The notes beneath the pieces are model-generated. The model saw only the letters and a list, made by a program, of their open reading frames with translations. It was not told where the DNA came from and searched no databases. From positions 3,906,001 to 3,970,000 of the forward strand of contig NC_003076.8 in assembly GCF_000001735.4 (NCBI RefSeq): DNA of 64,000 bases, in the 5' to 3' direction. The stretch comes from Arabidopsis thaliana. Taxonomy: Eukaryota; Streptophyta; Magnoliopsida; Brassicales; Brassicaceae. Positions 59,425-64,000 of this stretch are shown here, one piece after another; position 1 is the first letter of the stretch; the number at the start of each line of letters is the position of its first letter. The translations under genes were made by a program, and so were the position numbers.

Positions 59425-60315
59425 ATTGGTTTGTGATTGTGAAAAAGTTTTAATGACTTTTAAAATATATAAAAAATAGATAAATTAAAAGATTTTAAAT
59501 GATTACTAGAGAGTTTTGTATAATTTTTATGATTTGTTTTTCTAAAATTTTGTAAAGTCTTTCTATAATCTTGTAAAATCTCCTTGAATATAATTATAAA
59601 CTTTAATTTGTGATTTTTTCAAAATTATAACATATCTCCAAAATATAGTATACTATTCTTAGTTATTTTCATCAAAATGAAAATCACACGCATAAACACA
59701 ATAACTATGGTATTTGTAAGTAAAGTTACATGAATAGGGAACCATCCATGAAGAACTTGATGTTTTATTTTCAAATATTTTGTTGGATATTTACTTTTCA
59801 TATGTTAGATTAAAATGCTTTGTTTTAAAAATTGCTTGTGTGTTGATTTTTCACAAAGAGATTATAGAGGAGCATTCGTGGGACTTGACCCATTAGAATA
59901 TATATATTGTTCATCACTGTTAATGAGATTTATGCATCTGTTCGTATCATTGGTTTTTGTTTATATCCAAAATCATGATTCACAATCTCTCTTTTTTTAT
60001 GATACTTTTCATGATTTTAATTTGTGAAGAAAATAAGATAAAATCATAATCGAATAACACAATATTTTATAATCATTAACAGTCATGGAAATTGTTGTTT
60101 AAGTTGAATAACACAAAATTTGTAATGATTTTATTAAAGTATCAATCTAATAACTCCAGATTTACAAAAACTTTAAATTTCTTTTTTACAAATCAAAATC
60201 TAATAACACCAAACTTTAAAAAAATCTTACAAAATTTTAATTAAATAACAAAAAAAAATTCATGACATTACAAATCATTTAAAATCTATATAAATCACAA
60301 ACCAATAACACCCTC
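59425..60315. mobile_element. Possible MITE or non-autonomous DNA transposon
   Basis: ATTGGTTTGTGATT at 59425-59438 recurs as its exact reverse complement at 60293-60306. A second pair, AGATTTTAAATGATT (59489-59503) and its reverse complement (about 60273-60287), lies just inside. The outer right end reads GAGGGTGTTATTGG on the minus strand, like the GGGTGTTATTGG ends of Arabidopsis PIF/Harbinger-type elements. The roughly 890 bp interior is extremely AT-rich and encodes nothing I recognise. The left end is eroded, so ends and target site are approximate. Confidence 0.55.
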
Positions 60316-60416
60316 TAAATAAAAAATATCAAATTAAAATATAATCGTCATCTTCATTTTTTTTTCGTTCCGCATATGGTGCCGTGTTTTTATTTCTTTG
60401 ATTTGTAAATCCTTCT

Positions 60417-62684
60417 ATGGTTTCTCAATCGAGAAGAAGGAACCCAACACTGAGATCCATGGCGATGGTATTTGCACAACCCAAGAAAAACCTACTTCCT
60501 CTCATTCTCTTCCTCTTCTGTATCTCCGTCATCATTCTCCTCGTTCTCGTCTCCGAGACCACTCACTCTAACGCCGGACGAGGAACTACTTTCCGGCGAA
60601 ATTACAATGATCCCGCTCCTTTCACTTTCCTCATCAAGGTCCTCACCTTTAACCGTCTCCATTCTCTCTCCCGCTGTCTCAGATCTCTCTCCGCCGCAGA
60701 CTACGGCGTTTCCGGAGACAGAGGACGCATTCACCTCCACGTCTACATTGATCATTTCAACCTCGCGAGGAACGATACACCTGTGGAAGATAACTTGCAA
60801 ATCGCGAGGGAAATCCTAGGGTTTGTGGATAGATTCGAGTGGAGATTTGGGGAAAAAGTAGTTCACTATCGGACTGATAACGCTGGATTACAGGCGCAGT
60901 GGCTGGAAGCTTGGTGGCCGATCTCAGATCACGAATTCGCCTTCGTCGTTGAAGATGATCTTGAGGTTTCTCCTCTTTACTATGGAATTCTGGAACGCCT
61001 GATTCTCAAATACTACTATGATACTTCCAATTTCAATCCTTCCATCTATGGAGCTTCGCTTCAGAGACCAAGGTTTGTTCCAGGTACCATTTTCTATTCT
61101 GTGATTCAGCTATGGAGATTGTAGAATAAACCTCCAAGAATTTAGGGATAGATCATAGAAGGAGATTGATATATACATTGTAGTTGAATCTGGTGATACA
61201 TTGTTCAAATAGAGAGTAGCAGAAGTTGATTGAAGAAGTGTGATTCTTATATGTTTCTTGGATATACATTCCCAGATGATAGAGCTATGCAAGTGTAGAT
61301 CAGTAAGAAGTAGGATACATGAGTTTGTTAGTTACTAGAAGTGTCTCAAATAGTGATTGAATGATTTAGTGGTCAATTGCAGGTAAACATGGGAATAAAC
61401 TACATGTAGATCCCAAAACGAATCTGATCTTATATCAGTTAGTGGGAACTTGGGGACAGCTTCTCTTCCCAAAACCGTGGAAAGAGTTCAGACTATGGTA
61501 TGATGAGCACAAGTCGAAAGGCAAGAAGCCTTTCCTTGATGGCATGGTAACAGAGATGCACACTTTCGTCTTCATGGATTTCATTGTTTATAAATTCTAA
61601 GTTATCTGTCATTTATTATCTTGGTGGATGTTTTTCTCAGGTGTCAAACGGATGGTACAAGAGGCTGGGAGAACGAATATGGACACCTTGGTTCATAAAG
61701 TTTGTTCATTCTCGTGGTTATTTTAACATCTATACAAGTTTCCCGAATGAGGGGGCTCTTAGTGTCTCTCACAGGGATGCTGGTGTTAACTATGGAAGAA
61801 CCGCTGGGCCAGACTCACAGTTATTGAATAAAAGTTCTCTCAGTTCTGATTCTCTGAAGCTCCAACCCTTGAGCAACCTTAAGTGGTACGATTTCTGTTT
61901 CAGTGAAGTTGTTCCCGGTAGAGTTGTGAGAAACCTGAATGAACTTGGCACCATTCTTCCTTCTGTGCAGAGAGAGAAAACCATAATTCTGGTCAGTCTA
62001 TATGGTGCAGACAAGATGTTCATCAGGAACTTACTCTGCCATTTCGAGAAGCTTAATATTCAAAACCACATTTTCATAGGCCCTAGCTCTGAGTTGTTCC
62101 ACGATCTTTCAAGAAGGGGACATCCTGTAATTGATGCGGATATGTTTCTAAACAAGTTGATCAAAAGCAAAACTTCTTATCCAAACTCAGTGAAGGAGGC
62201 TCTGGGCAATTCTTACGTTGTCAAGAAATGCTTAGAACTTGGATACAGCACCTGGGCATTTTCAAGTAATTCGCTTTTGGTTGATAAAGGTCGTCTCCTT
62301 GACAGAGTCAGCTCAGATTACGACATCTATATCGGGGAGAGCTCTGGAATTTTGATTGTTCAATCTTCATCAGTCACTCAAAAGTTATGGAGCAATGAGT
62401 TTCTACACAGCATTGCATCCCCAAAACAAAGTCTAGATTTTATTCATCTAGTGAAAGAGCTAGTGGAGCAAAAGGGCAAGAGGATTAAGACCGTAGAGAC
62501 GATGAATATTGCAGAAAATACCAATGCCAACAGCGTAAACCAATCGTTGGGAGATGGCAAGCCGGTGGTGTATTGGTCTCCTGAGGTTGCTCCCAATATG
62601 ATTCGGTCAAAGCTAGAAGAGTTGAGCTTGTGGCTCATCGATGATGATCTCTCTTGCAAGGCCGTGGTTTGTCATAGTTCATAA
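60417..62684 (+). CDS. Golgi-type membrane glycosyltransferase, GT-A-like (At5g12260-like)
   Basis: Three exons: 60417-61083, 61383-61546, 61641-62684; total 1875 bases, 624 residues from the first ATG (a second in-frame ATG at 60459 is possible). Type II topology: a basic head, then one hydrophobic anchor (about 26-46), then a lumenal catalytic part. VLTFNRLHSLSRCLRSLSAA (about 85-105) is a GT-A-type start of strand/helix, and FVVEDDLEVSPLYY (EDD at 179-181) resembles the metal- and nucleotide-sugar-binding DxD motif of GnT-I-like enzymes. The second half is less conserved. Donor and acceptor are unknown. Arabidopsis At5g12260 is annotated only as a glycosyl-group transferase. Confidence 0.85.
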
Positions 62685-64000
62685 CGTTAAACACATATTG
62701 GCATTTTCTGGTGATAGGATTGTGACAATTCGTTATTTAGTTTTGTTGAATGTTATATAGAAGATCTAATAGCAGCAACCAATTGTACTCGTTTTATATC
62801 AGTTCAATACCAAGAATAGATTGTTTGTAACCCCAACAGTTGGGAGTTTAACTGACATTCCAATCTTAACGCATTGTCGACTGAACAGTCTACGTAATGT
62901 TCAGTATAGGAGTCATTTGGTCAGTAAAAGTTCCAAGAACAGTGACACCAGATGAGTATTTTTTGTTTGCCTTGCTTGTTCATTTTAGATATTCTGCGCA
63001 TTTAGCTTGAACTTGAAGAACGAAGATAAATGTCTCACCTTTTTAAAATACTAAACCAAACCAATTTCATAGTCATACTAAATCAAACTCACCTTTTGAT
63101 TTTGATCTAAGAAAGCGCCAATCACAACCAAACAGGATCATAATGAAAGAGAAAGATACCAAACAAGATCACAAAATTTCACATCGTACTGTATTTGAAT
63201 AATAAGTGAATCAAATTTAACAAAAAGATTAAAACAAGAATTATTCTAAATGAGATAATTATTTTGATTGATTAACATATAAAGAGGCGTATTTCTTCGA
63301 TATTGTCTTATGACAAACTAGCACACTTATACGTGGATACAGTTACATTTTAATCTGTTCAAACAGTGCAAAATTTTGATTTCACTTTATTTAAGACTTT
63401 GCCACCAATATCATGTACCTAAAAATATGCCAAATTTTGGCTATGAAGCAAGCAAATTAACCTTTTGTTAATTGGTTGTACCATCTAAAACTTATAAACT
63501 ACTAAAACTATTAATTAACCTTGTGTTAGTTGGTCGTACCATCTAAATTTGTTTTAAAATGCTGCATTATTAAGCTTCTTTTTCTTTTGCTACGTATCGT
63601 TATTCATTTTATTTAACTTAACTTGTGGTTGTGGATGTACATGAATCACGACAGAGCCTCACCCCCACTCTCGCTTAGGAAAAAAATGTCTCAATATATC
63701 TATCTACTCATATATATATAGTAATTAAGTAGTATAGTACCATATTGAAGATTTCTTCTGCATGTGACATTTCAGCTTTATCCATGTCACAAAAGCACAT
63801 ACCTATCAGTTCATTGACCATGCTCCACGCTCCTAAATATGTTTCACGCCGAAAAAAATAGAATGTTGATGACGCTCTTTAGCTTTCTGACGTGTTCCGA
63901 GGATTTGTTCATTACTATTCAATACCAATATTTACCTCATAACTCAAAATAATTAAAAGATTCCAATTCAATGAGCAAATTGTTTCTTGCTCAAGGGTAC
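62685..64000. other. Glycosyltransferase 3' flank and intergenic end of window
   Basis: The first 150 bp or so is probable 3' UTR. The rest is AT-rich with repeated short strings such as TTAACCTT(T/G)TGTTA(A/G)TTGGT (63459 and 63517), a small local duplication. No gene is supported before the window ends. Confidence 0.45.

Noticed and set aside
59205-59453. Possible 82-codon gene upstream of the MITE-like island
   Set aside because: It has an ATG and helical composition but no domain, no splice-linked exons and runs into the putative transposon end. It is mentioned only as a possible relic.

Overview
This is a plant nuclear window. It has intron-rich genes with GT-AG introns, AT-rich intergenic DNA and about one gene per 3.5 kb. 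Every recognisable protein is Brassicaceae-like. Gene order and protein lengths match the Arabidopsis chromosome 5 interval that I know as At5g12090 to At5g12260, so the source is A. thaliana or a very close relative. Locus names come from recognition, not from a database search. Exon joins were worked out by hand from splice consensus and reading frame. For most multi-exon genes the summed exons give a whole number of codons and the length I remember for the family member.

Layout, left to right. Positions 1-3850 hold part of a decayed Ty3/gypsy LTR retrotransposon on the minus strand, whose 5' LTR abuts a kinase gene (to 4877) that has no start codon. Then come a P-class PPR protein (5388-7838, +), eEF1B beta-type exchange factor (8483-9732, +), a UBA-domain protein (10229-12088, -), the thylakoid TerC protein (13613-16154, +), cystatin CYS1 (17295-17936, -), the PH-RhoGAP protein PHGAP1 (18393-24100, -), the plastid thiol transporter CLT3 (25649-28961, +), a broken F-box/DUF295 gene (29530-30408, -), calcium-dependent kinase CPK17 (31136-33323, +), a composite block of CPK17 and PYD2 fragments (33808-34520), the SF3b p14-like splicing factor (34731-35105, -), dihydropyrimidinase PYD2 (35700-38727, -), a 2.5 kb AT-rich repeat-like spacer, Rab geranylgeranyl transferase beta RGTB1 (41254-43595, +), a LAS1-like pre-rRNA nuclease (44218-47014, +), Mediator MED19A (47915-49285, -), the peptide hormone gene CLE22 (51740-52051, +), a small protein of unknown function (53120-54777, -), beta-tubulin TUB6 (55317-56971, -), a MITE-like AT-rich island (about 59.4-60.3 kb) and a GT-A-like membrane glycosyltransferase (60417-62684, +).

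The genes do not form one pathway. They are independent housekeeping and signalling genes in a typical euchromatic arm. The unusual parts are accessory: the kinase truncated by the retroelement, the chimeric CPK17/PYD2 duplicate, the F-box relic and two possible DNA-transposon islands. I found no previously undescribed multi-gene system. No tRNA, rRNA or CRISPR array was recognised.
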